From: Psychrilyobacter sp.
GTDB taxonomy: Bacteria > Fusobacteriota > Fusobacteriia > Fusobacteriales > Fusobacteriaceae
Reading direction: 5' to 3'
Assembly: GCA_030621995.1 (NCBI GenBank)
Contig: JAUXGP010000033.1
Span: 1 to 10,836 of the forward strand
DNA length: 10,836 nt
A program made the position numbers and the translations under genes. The notes under the pieces were generated by a model. That model was not told where the DNA came from. It made no database searches and saw nothing but the letters and a program-made list of their open reading frames with translations. Every line of letters begins with the position of its first letter. The first letter of the stretch is position 1. Shown piece after piece: positions 1 through 7,808 of the stretch.

Positions 1-151
1 ACGAGAAATTCGACCTTAATATATTTATTAGCTGTTTATAATAATTATCTTCGGAACAATCAGTTCCAACTTACAAATTTAGAATCAAAATGAAAAAAAT
101 TATTAGATGCATCTCACTATGAAATTATGGTGATTATTTATTTTGCATTTT

Positions 152-157
152 TATAAT
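152..157 (+). promoter_or_regulatory. Candidate -10 box (TATAAT)
   Basis: This is a perfect match to the sigma-70-type -10 hexamer. A poor -35 (TGGTGA, 128-133, 3 of 6) lies 18 bases upstream. It would give a 5' leader of roughly 115-120 bases before the ATG at 282. In DNA this AT-rich the hexamer is expected by chance, and a second one lies at 37-42, so the call is weak. A nearer alternative is TTTAAT at 196-201. Confidence 0.22.
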
Positions 158-188
158 AAATAGACAAAATCTCTTCCAAAATAGAGGG

Positions 189-222
189 GGATACTTTTAA
201 TATCCACAAAATTATAGTGGGT
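189..222 (+). other. Two mutually exclusive short stems in the leader
   Basis: GGATA (189-193) can pair with TATCC (201-205) around a 7-base loop. ATCCAC (202-207) can instead pair with GTGGGT (217-222, with one G-U pair) around a 9-base loop. Both stems use bases 202-205, so only one can form at a time. The stems are short and lack a U-run, so neither is a terminator. This may be an operator-like repeat, a weak RNA switch, or chance. Confidence 0.15.
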
Positions 223-281
223 TATTTTATCGTGCAATTTTTTATTGTTTTATGAATTAACAACAAAAATAGGGAGGAAAA

Positions 282-1553
282 ATGAAAAAAATATTAGCAT
301 TAGTTTTATCACTAACTTTACTGGTGATGGTAACAAGCAGGGAAACGATGGCATTTTGGGGAGGAAAGGATAAAAAGGAAAAATTAACAGTGTGGCTGCC
401 GCCCATGGGGGAAAATGATGAAGCTGTATGGAAACCTATCATTCAGGAATTTGAAGACGCCAACGATGTAGATGTGACCTTGGAGATCATACCTTGGAGC
501 AATTATTCTGAAAAATATGCCATGGGGATAGCTTCTGGACAGGGACCTGATATCGGGTATATGTACGCAGAGATGTTTCCTCAATTTATAGAGATGGGAG
601 CAGTGGAGGATCTGACACCATACCTTACAGAAAAAGATTATGAGGAGTACACATATATAGAGGATGGGAAAATGATGGGAGGTCTCTATGGACTGGCTAT
701 AGAAGCTGCTAACCCTGCTGTGATCTACTACAATAAAGATATCCTTGCATCTATAGGAGAAGATGTGCCGGTGACATGGGAAGACTTTATCAGATGTGCA
801 GTTAAAGCTACTCAGGATACAAATAACGACGGGAAGACAAATCAATGGGGATTTTCTCAAGGGTGGGGAGCACCATTCTTCGGGGATCTAAACTGGAACT
901 GGTATGGATTCCTTTGGCAGGCAGGAGGAGATATATTCAACGAAGATCTGAAGTCTGTAAAATTTAATGATGAAGCTGGTCTTAAGACGGCACAATTTTT
1001 AAAGGATTTAAAGTATAAATATGAAGTTTTACCGCCGTATAATATGGCACAGACTAACAAAGAGATGCTGCAGACTACATTTGGAACTGGAAAATCATTG
1101 TTTTCAATCTATCTTTCATCAGCTTCTACTGAAATTTTGGATAGATCATTCAAAGATCTAAACTATGGAATGATCCTTTCTTTGAAAGATGTAGATATGG
1201 GAACATTTGCCTCGGTGGATCAATTGGTATTGATGTCAGGAGCAGAGGATAAAAAACTTGCATTTGAGCTTATTCAATTTATGTTAAGCCCTGAATCTAT
1301 GACTAAGTTTCATAAACATCATCCGAGAGCCCCGATTTCAAAGGGAGAGTCATATCAAGGCGATATGAGAATGAAAGAGATAGTTGATACTAAAAAGGGA
1401 ATATACAGACCTCTTGTAGTAGGTCCCCATGGGATAGAGATCTATGAATATCTGTGGAAGCAGCTTCAAATGATGATGGCGGGGGAAAAAACACCAAAGG
1501 AAGCTTTGGATAATGCAGCGGAATATGCAAACAAATTATTAGCTAAAAAATAG
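282..1553 (+). CDS. Periplasmic carbohydrate-type ABC transporter substrate-binding protein
   Basis: This 423-residue protein belongs to the SBP_bac_1 / MalE-like (CUT1) family, which captures oligosaccharides, sugar derivatives or glycerophosphodiesters outside the inner membrane and hands them to a two-permease channel. Residues 1-24 form a signal peptide (MKK, hydrophobic ILALVLSLTLLVMV, likely cut after Thr-Met-Ala24). No lipobox Cys is present, so the product should be soluble and periplasmic. Family signs are the strand LTVWLPP near 35, GQGPDIGYMY near 85, and the Asp/Asn-rich loop DTNNDGK at 179-185 followed by WGF. Many Trp and Tyr residues (for example around 200-210) suit stacking against a sugar ring. 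Length is normal. The start is supported by AGGGAGGA at 271-278. It is the first gene of the operon, 10 bases before the permease gene. The ligand is unknown; downstream genes hint at a methylated carbohydrate. Confidence 0.9.
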   Translation: MKKILALVLSLTLLVMVTSRETMAFWGGKDKKEKLTVWLPPMGENDEAVWKPIIQEFEDANDVDVTLEIIPWSNYSEKYAMGIASGQGPDIGYMYAEMFPQFIEMGAVEDLTPYLTEKDYEEYTYIEDGKMMGGLYGLAIEAANPAVIYYNKDILASIGEDVPVTWEDFIRCAVKATQDTNNDGKTNQWGFSQGWGAPFFGDLNWNWYGFLWQAGGDIFNEDLKSVKFNDEAGLKTAQFLKDLKYKYEVLPPYNMAQTNKEMLQTTFGTGKSLFSIYLSSASTEILDRSFKDLNYGMILSLKDVDMGTFASVDQLVLMSGAEDKKLAFELIQFMLSPESMTKFHKHHPRAPISKGESYQGDMRMKEIVDTKKGIYRPLVVGPHGIEIYEYLWKQLQMMMAGEKTPKEALDNAAEYANKLLAKK

Positions 1554-1563
1554 GAGTTATAGG

Positions 1564-2502
1564 ATGCAGGATACACAGGTTTTATTGAGAGATAAAGATC
1601 AGGAAAAAAAAGAGAAAAAAATAGTAGTGAAATGGAGTGCTGTAAAACCCTATGGTTTTATAGCACCCCTTGGAAGTATATTATTTAGTTTTTATATGAT
1701 CCCCATACTGCTGTCTGTATATTTTAGCTTTACCGATTACAATATAATAAAGGACGCCAAATTTATAGGGCTCTTAAATTATAGAGATCTTTTGACCGAT
1801 GAAACTTTTAAAATTGGGATGAAAAATACGTTTTTCTTTACCTTAGGAGTAGTACCGATTCAGACTATCTTATCTTTACTTATGGCCAGCTGGCTGGTAA
1901 GCAGAAAGAAGAGAAAGTTAACAGAATTTGTAAAGGGGGCTATGTTTATCCCTGTAATATCATCCATGGTACTTATAAGCATAGTATGGAGGATATTACT
2001 CAATGGGGAGGGGTCTCCTCTGAACATGATATTCACTGCCTTGGGAGGTACTCCTCCAAATTGGCTGGGGAACCCATCGATTGTCTTGCTGGTTTTAATG
2101 GGGATAACCATATGGAAAAATACAGGTTATTTTATGATTCTCTATATAGCCGGGCTGATGGAGATACCTGCAAATTACACAGAAGCAGCTAATGTAGATG
2201 GAGCTAATAAATTGGAAGTTTTTTGGTATATAACCCTGCCGCTGTTAAAACCCACAACAATAATGGTGGTATTTTTGGGAGTGGTCTGGTCATTTCAGAC
2301 TTTCGATCTTATCTATACTTTGACTGGAGGAGGGCCCGGGAATTCATCTATGACCATGGTACTTCATATATATAACAATGCCTTTAAAAACTTCAATGCA
2401 GGCTATGCAATGACAATGGCTAATATATTGCTGTTTATAACGGCAGGCCTGGCAATTATTCAAAGTAAGTTTTTAAAGAAGGAAAAATCAGAGATCTATT
2501 AG
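1564..2502 (+). CDS. CUT1 ABC transporter permease, MalF/UgpA-like
   Basis: This 312-residue inner-membrane protein forms one half of the sugar import channel. It has a charged cytoplasmic N-terminus (residues 1-25) and about six hydrophobic segments. The inner-membrane loop carries a classic EAA motif starting at E207 (EAANVDG, then ITLPLLKP), which contacts the ATPase. The segment TGGGPGNSSMTMVLHIYNNAF before the last helix is typical of MalF/UgpA-type permeases; the long MalF periplasmic domain is absent, as usual for this subfamily. The SD AGGAG (1552-1556) overlaps the TAG stop of the binding-protein gene and sits 7 bases before the ATG, suggesting coupled translation. No ATPase gene is nearby, so a shared MsmX/UgpC-like ATPase encoded elsewhere is likely (inference). 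Confidence 0.93.
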   Translation: MQDTQVLLRDKDQEKKEKKIVVKWSAVKPYGFIAPLGSILFSFYMIPILLSVYFSFTDYNIIKDAKFIGLLNYRDLLTDETFKIGMKNTFFFTLGVVPIQTILSLLMASWLVSRKKRKLTEFVKGAMFIPVISSMVLISIVWRILLNGEGSPLNMIFTALGGTPPNWLGNPSIVLLVLMGITIWKNTGYFMILYIAGLMEIPANYTEAANVDGANKLEVFWYITLPLLKPTTIMVVFLGVVWSFQTFDLIYTLTGGGPGNSSMTMVLHIYNNAFKNFNAGYAMTMANILLFITAGLAIIQSKFLKKEKSEIY

Positions 2503-2512
2503 GAGGGAGAGG

Positions 2513-3313
2513 ATGAAAAAACAAGTTGGCAGATTGATCTTAATATTGATCTCAAGTTTTATGATAGTTCCCTTTATATATATGTTTTTTACATCTTTCA
2601 GGGTGACTTACACAGCGTATAATTTTAGTTTTTCCTGGAATGAACTGACTTTATCAAACTATAAGGAGATATTTACCAGGACGAGCTTTCTCCTCTATTT
2701 TTTTAACAGTCTGTTTATATCCATAAGCGGGGTTATTTTAAATATAGTATTTAGTTCTATGGCAGGATATGCCTTTGCAAAACTGGAATTTAAAGAGAGG
2801 GATAAGATTTTCATCTTTATGCTGCTGACCCTTATCATCCCATCTCAAGTAACTCTTCTACCTCTCTATATAATCATGAGGAAGATAGAGTTACTCAATA
2901 CATATATGGCACTTATCCTGCCTATTCCCACAGCCATGGGGGTATTTATAATGAGACAAAGTATCTTGAAGGTACCTAGGGATCTAATTGATTCAGCTAA
3001 GATAGACGGCTGTTCAGAGGGAAGGATATTTATAGAATTAGTCCTGCCTCTGATAAAACCTGCAATAATAACTCTATCTATATTTACATTTATAGGAGCC
3101 TGGAATGAATTTTTATGGCCGCTGATCGCTACTACTTCTAATTCTATGAAGACTCTCACAGTGGGAATGGCCAGTATGAATGCCCAGTACAGTGTAAACT
3201 ATGGGCTGGTTATGGCAGGAGCTACCATGACATTTATGCCGTCCTTTATATTTTATCTGATACTTCAAAAGAAATTTGAGGAGGGGGTGGCACTATCGGG
3301 ATTAAAGGGATAG
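2513..3313 (+). CDS. CUT1 ABC transporter permease, MalG/UgpE-like
   Basis: This 266-residue inner-membrane protein is the second half of the channel. It begins with a short Lys/Arg start and a first helix (LILILISSFMIVPFIYMFF), then FTSFR, the usual opening of MalG-type permeases, followed by five further hydrophobic segments. The EAA loop is slightly degenerate (DSAKIDG at 160-166, then LPLIKP). WNEFLWPL and the C-terminal FEEGVALSGLKG match the family ending. Length is typical. A very strong SD (AGGAGGGAGAGG, 2501-2512) overlaps the TAG stop of the first permease. The 3' end overlaps or abuts the acetyltransferase reading frame. Confidence 0.93.
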   Translation: MKKQVGRLILILISSFMIVPFIYMFFTSFRVTYTAYNFSFSWNELTLSNYKEIFTRTSFLLYFFNSLFISISGVILNIVFSSMAGYAFAKLEFKERDKIFIFMLLTLIIPSQVTLLPLYIIMRKIELLNTYMALILPIPTAMGVFIMRQSILKVPRDLIDSAKIDGCSEGRIFIELVLPLIKPAIITLSIFTFIGAWNEFLWPLIATTSNSMKTLTVGMASMNAQYSVNYGLVMAGATMTFMPSFIFYLILQKKFEEGVALSGLKG

Positions 3314-3414
3314 AGAATATAAGGGTAAGGGGAACAAGGCCTCAGGAAGTAAAAAAAGTAATAGAGTTAATAAATTATGTATTTAGAACCGGCAGGGGTG
3401 ATCTTCCCCATACC
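3295..3414 (+). other. In-frame N-terminal extension of the GNAT gene lacking a standard start codon
   Basis: Upstream of the ATG at 3415 the frame stays open past the end of the permease gene and encodes IRVRGTRPQEVKKVIELINY, then VFRTGRGDLPHT (3319-3414). That is what the first strand and helix of this GNAT family should look like: IR..., a helix ending LIN.VFR, then a loop into FPLLLS...NAENMR. No ATG, GTG or TTG occurs in frame here. Possible non-standard starts are ATC 3295 (10 bases after the SD GAGGAGG, 3278-3284), ATT 3301 and ATA 3310, whose ATA overlaps the permease TAG. Other explanations are a sequencing error, a mutated start, or frameshift-coupled translation from the permease. 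Confidence 0.6.
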
Positions 3415-4422
3415 ATGGAGGAGGAGTTTCCCCTGCTGTTGTCTGTAAAAAATGCAGAAAATATGAGAATAATAGAGAAAGACAGGAAAATAATATCAGT
3501 TATTAATTTTTTACCTAAAAAAATTTTGATAGAGGGAAATCCTGTCTCTACAGCTTCCATAGGAGGCGTATGCACCCACTCTGATTACAGGGGGAGGGGA
3601 TATTCTTCCAGAATATTAAAAGATGTGGGAAAAAGGATGAAAGAGAGAGGGATAAATCTATGCATGATTTCCAGTAATAGAAATCTGTATAAACAGTGGG
3701 GAGCAGGGGAAATAAAAAACTGTAGAAGGTATAAAATTTTATCTGAGGACACTCCATTAAAGATAAAAATAAGGGAATATGAGACTGTTGATCTGCCTTC
3801 ATTGGAAAAGATATATAATGCGAAAGTTACCAGGTTTATCAGAAATCATGAAGATTTTAAAAAATTGATAGTTTCGGGAACCTTTTCCTTTGGGACTACC
3901 TCCTATAAAAAATATATATTGGAAGATGAAGATAATATACGAGGGTATATCATCTTAAAAAAAACTCCTGAAAAGATAGAAGTCAAGGAAGCAGGGGGAG
4001 ATAAAAATGATATATTTTATGCCTTGGCATCCTTGGGAACTTATCTGGGGGTCGAGGAGATAGACTATGTTCTCCCATCAGGAGAGACAGCACCAGCAGG
4101 ATATGAAGGGACAGAAGAAAACCTTTCAGGAAGCTTGAAGATAATAGATTTGAAAGGGTTGATAGAAGAATTAAAGCCATATTTCAGGCAGTATATAGAT
4201 ACTCAGATGATGGAATCATTGGAAGTGGAGGAATTAAGCAGAGGGTATAGATTTTTCCTGGGAGATGAAGTCTTGGAGATAGATTCCCATGAGGAAGTTC
4301 TTAAACTGATCTTCGAAAAGACAGATTTAAAATATAGTGGGAATCAGAAAAAAATAAAAGAATTTATAGGAGCTGTATTTCCAATACCATTCCCGTGGAC
4401 AGAAAATTTAAATTATCAATAA
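3415..4422 (+). CDS. GNAT-family N-acetyltransferase
   Basis: A cytoplasmic acetyl-CoA-dependent transferase of the long GNAT type (335 residues from this ATG, about 370 with the upstream extension). The acetyl-CoA loop is TASIGGVCTHSDYRGRGYSS, with R59-G60-R61-G62-Y63-S64 fitting R/Q-x-x-G-x-G/A except for a final Ser. It follows a strand ending IGGV and precedes helix ILKDVGKRMKERG, the standard motif A layout. The N-terminal half is GNAT; residues beyond about 120 form a poorly conserved second half ending in FPIPFPWTENLNY, an ending I associate with a group of uncharacterised large GNATs. The ATG at 3415 is the first standard start, but it removes the first strand and helix of the fold, so the real start is probably upstream. 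The gene lies 17 bases before the DUF4091 gene. A sugar-amine target is only a guess. Confidence 0.85.
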   Translation: MEEEFPLLLSVKNAENMRIIEKDRKIISVINFLPKKILIEGNPVSTASIGGVCTHSDYRGRGYSSRILKDVGKRMKERGINLCMISSNRNLYKQWGAGEIKNCRRYKILSEDTPLKIKIREYETVDLPSLEKIYNAKVTRFIRNHEDFKKLIVSGTFSFGTTSYKKYILEDEDNIRGYIILKKTPEKIEVKEAGGDKNDIFYALASLGTYLGVEEIDYVLPSGETAPAGYEGTEENLSGSLKIIDLKGLIEELKPYFRQYIDTQMMESLEVEELSRGYRFFLGDEVLEIDSHEEVLKLIFEKTDLKYSGNQKKIKEFIGAVFPIPFPWTENLNYQ

Positions 4423-4439
4423 AAAGACAGGAGAGATAG

Positions 4440-6158
4440 ATGAATATAGATTATAAACTGTATAGTTCTGCATTTAAACATAGAAAAGGGATGGAACTTC
4501 CAGAGGAACAAAATATAAATTTAAAGGTGTTGAAGGGGGAGAAATTTGCTTTTCAAATAGCACTGACAGAGAGAGATGAAACTACCTTGATCTCTATAGG
4601 GGAATATAACCACATAGGATATAAGGGATTAAAAAAAAGGATAAGGGTAGGAGTAGAGGGAAAAAAGGATTTGGATCTTTCAGCATATTTTTTGGGATAT
4701 GTGTTAGATGATGAATCCAATAATCTTATAGTTGATCCGATCTTGAGGGAGGAATATCGATATAGTGAAAAAGATGAGCCTACAATCATATGGATAGAGG
4801 GAAGGGTAGATAAAAACTTTAGGGATGAAAAGATAGAGGTTGTAGTAAATTTATTCACTCAAGAAGGGTATGAAAATGAAGTTGTAGGAGAAAGGATTGC
4901 AGTAGATATAGAAGTGGTGGATATAATTTTACCGGAATTAAAGGATACAAACTTTCATCTGGATCTATGGCAGCACCTGTCATCTTGGGCAAGGATGTAT
5001 CGGGTACCATTTTGGGGAGAGGATCACTTTACAATCATAGATAATTATATAAAGGAGCTGGCTGGCCTGGGGGAAAAGGTGATCACTGTAGTAGCCTCTG
5101 ATTTTTCTTGGGAGGGTCAGGGGTGTTTTCAGGTAGAAGAAAATTCTTCAAATCTCTTTGAGCATAATATCATAGGAGTAAAAAGAAACATGGAAGGAAG
5201 GATACAGTGTGACTTTACAGCCCTTGAAAGGTATCTGGATATTTGTTTTAAACATGGGATGGAAAAGGAAATCGACATCTTCGGCCTTCTGGCAAGCTGG
5301 CAGAGGACAGATTTTGGCAGTCCTCTAAAGGACTATGATGACTATATAAGAATAAGTTTCTTTTCAGAAAAAAGCGGAACCCATGGCTATATAGACAATA
5401 AAAAAGATCTGGGAGAATATATCCGACAGGTATTTAAATTTTTTAGTGAAAAGAACCTTATGGACAGAGTAAGAGTAATCAGTGATATGCCGAAAAATCC
5501 AGAGTCCTTTAAAAAATGGTCAAAATTTTTAAAAGAGTCTGCAGGACAGGACCTGTTGATAAAAACAGCTCTGCATGAAGATCGTTTTATAGGTGAATTA
5601 GAGGGAATATCTGATATTTCATTTTCCCTGCCGCTATTATTGAAAAACAAAGATAAGCTGGAGGAGATAAAGGAAAAGTTAGAGGGTAAACTGACTTGGT
5701 ATGTCTGCTGGTTTCCGGATAAACTAAACCACTTTATAAGTTCACCTCTTATAGAGAGCAGGCTCACAGGATGGTACTCATACTATATGGGTCTCAACGG
5801 ATTTTTAAGATGGGACTATGCACTTTGGACAAGTAAACCCTTTGAAAATATAAGTTATAAATATCCCAGATGGAAGGCTGGAGATATGTTTTTTGTCTAC
5901 CCGGGGAAAGACCTGAAACCTATAAGATCTGTAAGATGGGAAAATTTGAGATTCGGGTTTCAGGATCAGGAGATAATGAAGATGGCTGAAAAAAAAGTTG
6001 GAAGGGAAGAGATAAATCGACTCCTAATGGAAGTTCTTGGAGATAAAGACAGGATGAAAACTGTAGGAGAATTTTCTGTAAACCTGGATTATTCTGTTGA
6101 CTATGAAAAATATATGTTTATAAAAGATAAACTTATAGAAGTTATGAAGAGGAGCTGA
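4440..6158 (+). CDS. DUF4091 / GH123-like protein, cytoplasmic, catalytic Glu apparently missing
   Basis: This 572-residue protein has no signal peptide or membrane segment. Residues 1 to about 165 look like a beta-rich N-terminal domain. From about 170 (FHLDLWQHLSSWARMY, then FWGEDHF and IDNYIKELAGLGEKVI) a TIM-barrel-like region starts. Residues 444-520 carry the DUF4091 signature: GWYSYYMGLNGFLRWDYALW, YPRWKAGDMFFVYPG, then SVRWENLRFGFQDQEIM. DUF4091 accompanies GH123 enzymes (beta-N-acetylgalactosaminidases), which use an adjacent Asp-Glu pair in a DEP-type motif. The matching spot here reads SDMP (D349, M350), so the acid/base Glu seems replaced by Met. It may be a non-hydrolytic or altered enzyme. 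SD AGGAGAG (4429-4435) supports the start. Only two bases separate it from the methyltransferase gene, tying sugar handling to methyl transfer. The substrate is unknown. Confidence 0.82.
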   Translation: MNIDYKLYSSAFKHRKGMELPEEQNINLKVLKGEKFAFQIALTERDETTLISIGEYNHIGYKGLKKRIRVGVEGKKDLDLSAYFLGYVLDDESNNLIVDPILREEYRYSEKDEPTIIWIEGRVDKNFRDEKIEVVVNLFTQEGYENEVVGERIAVDIEVVDIILPELKDTNFHLDLWQHLSSWARMYRVPFWGEDHFTIIDNYIKELAGLGEKVITVVASDFSWEGQGCFQVEENSSNLFEHNIIGVKRNMEGRIQCDFTALERYLDICFKHGMEKEIDIFGLLASWQRTDFGSPLKDYDDYIRISFFSEKSGTHGYIDNKKDLGEYIRQVFKFFSEKNLMDRVRVISDMPKNPESFKKWSKFLKESAGQDLLIKTALHEDRFIGELEGISDISFSLPLLLKNKDKLEEIKEKLEGKLTWYVCWFPDKLNHFISSPLIESRLTGWYSYYMGLNGFLRWDYALWTSKPFENISYKYPRWKAGDMFFVYPGKDLKPIRSVRWENLRFGFQDQEIMKMAEKKVGREEINRLLMEVLGDKDRMKTVGEFSVNLDYSVDYEKYMFIKDKLIEVMKRS

Positions 6159-6160
6159 CA

Positions 6161-7144
6161 ATGACTTTAATGGAATATATAAACAGGGAGGATAGGGGAT
6201 ACCTTCTTCCCTTTATGGGAGCTAATGGACCTATTATGGTGAAAACATCCATGGAAGAGATATATGCTTCTCCCGAAAAACAATTGAGATTAGCTCTTAA
6301 AATGAATGAGATTTGCCCGTCAGATTTTATCTATGCTTTGGATGAAGGGAATATATTCTGTGATGCCTTGGGAATCCATCTCAAGAAACCAGAATATGAT
6401 TTTTCCATGGTAATGGACCATCCGGTAAAAAGTATGAAAGATTTAGAAAGATTAGAGATTCCGAGTCCCTATAGCAATAAAAGGATGAAAACCAATCTAA
6501 AATCTTTAAAGCTTATTTCAGAAAATATAGATAAACCGTTATTTGTATCGCTGCAGGGGCCGTTTACTCTGGCTGTACAGTTAGCCGGAGCCACAGGATT
6601 ACTCAAGGCAACTATAAAAAATCCCGGTTTTGTAAAAAAACTTTTGGAATTTACAGGTGAGGTAGTGGACAGGTATGCAAGAGCCATAGTAGGAGCAGGA
6701 GTAAAGATGGTTTCTATGGCGGAACCATCTGCAGTTATGATAGCACCAAAATTTTTCCCTGAGATGGTAGTAAAAAACTTAGATAGAATCTTTAGAGATT
6801 TAAATTGCTGGAAGTGTGTGCATATATGCGGAGATACAAGTAAGATATATCCTTATATACTGGAAACCTCAATAGATGCCTTTAGTTTTGATCAGATAAT
6901 GGACATGGAAAAGATCATAAATAATTTTCCTGAAAATAAGGTTGTTATAGGAAACCTGGATCCTGTATACCTTCTTGGAAGGGGAAGTGTGGAAGAAGTT
7001 AAAAATGCTACTGAGGAGCTAATGGAAAAGATGAAGCAGTATGATAATTTTCTTTTGGGATTTGGATGTTCATGTGCTAATACAGCTCCTATAAAAAATT
7101 TGGAGGCTGTATCTAAATGGGGAAGGGTAAACTATAAAAAATAG
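6161..7144 (+). CDS. UroD-family (MtaA/CmuA-like) cobamide-dependent methyltransferase 1
   Basis: A 327-residue cytoplasmic TIM-barrel protein of the uroporphyrinogen decarboxylase superfamily, methyltransferase branch. This branch moves methyl groups to or from a corrinoid protein using a zinc-activated thiol or substrate. The zinc ligands are visible: H221-x-C223 (VHICGD) and C303 in GFGCSCANTAP, matching the His-x-Cys...Cys pattern of MtaA. SLQGPFTLAVQLAG (mid-protein), MAEPSA and IGNLDP are family landmarks. A heme-pathway HemE would lack this zinc site. Length is normal. The SD AGGAG (6150-6154) lies inside the end of the DUF4091 gene. The next gene encodes the corrinoid partner, 9 bases on. 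Whether it demethylates the substrate (MT1 role) or methylates the acceptor (MT2 role) cannot be told from sequence. Confidence 0.88.
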   Translation: MTLMEYINREDRGYLLPFMGANGPIMVKTSMEEIYASPEKQLRLALKMNEICPSDFIYALDEGNIFCDALGIHLKKPEYDFSMVMDHPVKSMKDLERLEIPSPYSNKRMKTNLKSLKLISENIDKPLFVSLQGPFTLAVQLAGATGLLKATIKNPGFVKKLLEFTGEVVDRYARAIVGAGVKMVSMAEPSAVMIAPKFFPEMVVKNLDRIFRDLNCWKCVHICGDTSKIYPYILETSIDAFSFDQIMDMEKIINNFPENKVVIGNLDPVYLLGRGSVEEVKNATEELMEKMKQYDNFLLGFGCSCANTAPIKNLEAVSKWGRVNYKK

Positions 7145-7153
7145 GAGAATACA

Positions 7154-7807
7154 ATGACTGAGACGAAGAAAGAATTATTTGAGGAGATAAAAAACAATTT
7201 GATTGAGATGGAAGAGGAGATAGTGGCGGAACTATGTGAAAAATCCCTTGAAATGGGAATCCCGGCAAAAGAAACTATTCAAAAGGGTTTGATTGCAGGA
7301 ATGGAAGTGGTAGGTCAGCTGTATGAAGAAGAAGAATATTTCTTACCAGAGGTTTTAATCTGTTCAGATGCCATGAATATTGGAATAGACATATTAAAAC
7401 CACATTTAGAGGGGGACGTATCTAGCGATAAAATAAGAGCTGTAATAGGTGTAGTGGAAGGTGACACCCACGATATCGGGAAAAATTTAGTGAAAATAAT
7501 GCTGGAAGCCGGAGGAGTAGAAGTACATGATCTGGGAAGGGATGTTCCCTTGGATGATTTTGTAAATAAAGCAAAAGAAGTAGATGCTCATTTTATTATT
7601 ATGTCAACCCTTATGACAACTACCATGGAAGGGATGAAGACTGTTATTGAAAAATTAAAAGCTGAAGGTCTGAGAGATTCCATAAAGGTTGCCATCGGAG
7701 GAGGGCCTATCTCACAAAGATTTGCAACAGAGATCGGGGCAGATTTGTATACCAAGGATGCCAATGAAGCTGTCAGAAAAATAAAAGAAATTTATGAGGC
7801 AGCATAA
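7154..7807 (+). CDS. Corrinoid (B12-binding) methyl-carrier protein, MtaC/MtbC-like
   Basis: This 217-residue protein is the methyl carrier between two methyltransferases. Residues 1 to about 85 form the helical B12-binding cap domain (KGLIAGMEVVGQLYEEEEYFLPEVL is the familiar segment). Residues about 92-217 form the Rossmann-like cobamide-binding domain, with the cobalt-ligating motif D104-T-H106-D-I-G109 followed by KNLVKIMLEAGG. It also has MSTLMTTTMEGMK (Ser-x-Leu) and IGGGPIS near the C-terminus. All expected binding motifs are intact and length is typical of stand-alone carriers for methanol, methylamine and O-demethylase systems. The SD AGGAG (7143-7147) overlaps the TAG stop of methyltransferase 1. 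It is flanked on both sides by UroD-family methyltransferases, strongly suggesting that these three act together. Confidence 0.95.
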   Translation: MTETKKELFEEIKNNLIEMEEEIVAELCEKSLEMGIPAKETIQKGLIAGMEVVGQLYEEEEYFLPEVLICSDAMNIGIDILKPHLEGDVSSDKIRAVIGVVEGDTHDIGKNLVKIMLEAGGVEVHDLGRDVPLDDFVNKAKEVDAHFIIMSTLMTTTMEGMKTVIEKLKAEGLRDSIKVAIGGGPISQRFATEIGADLYTKDANEAVRKIKEIYEAA

Positions 7808-7808
7808 G

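Larger units (their letters stand above)
1..281 (+). promoter_or_regulatory. AT-rich non-coding leader upstream of the operon
   Basis: No convincing gene is present on either strand; the stretch is very AT-rich, unlike the coding DNA that follows. It holds a perfect TATAAT at 152-157 (another at 37-42), an inverted repeat GGAAC-5nt-GTTCC at 53-67, a perfect 10-base palindrome at 105-114 and two overlapping short stem candidates at 189-222. A strong SD (AGGGAGGA, 271-278) sits just before the ATG at 282. I see no cobalamin riboswitch core. The region most likely carries the operon promoter and operator, but the exact sites are not decided by sequence alone. Confidence 0.6.

Noticed and set aside
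105..114. Perfect 10-base palindrome AGATGCATCT
   Set aside because: It is short, single and does not extend outward; too weak to call as an operator.
90..122. Ten-codon ORF (ATG to TGA) in the leader
   Set aside because: It has no SD sequence and is mostly Lys/Ile codons expected by chance in AT-rich DNA.
1..281. Cobalamin riboswitch controlling the corrinoid operon
   Set aside because: No recognisable B12-box or long multi-stem structure is visible in this AT-rich leader.
384..860. 158-codon minus-strand ORF inside the binding-protein gene
   Set aside because: It lies antisense to a clearly conserved SBP gene, shows no family motif, and fits a chance shadow frame; the other minus-strand ORFs are of the same kind.
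1986..2192. 68-codon plus-strand ORF overlapping the first permease
   Set aside because: It is out of frame inside a conserved membrane protein gene and shows no supporting motif.
3396..3410. GGGG-7nt-CCCC hairpin within the GNAT 5' region
   Set aside because: It has only 4 bp, lies in conserved coding sequence and has no U-run, so it is not a terminator.
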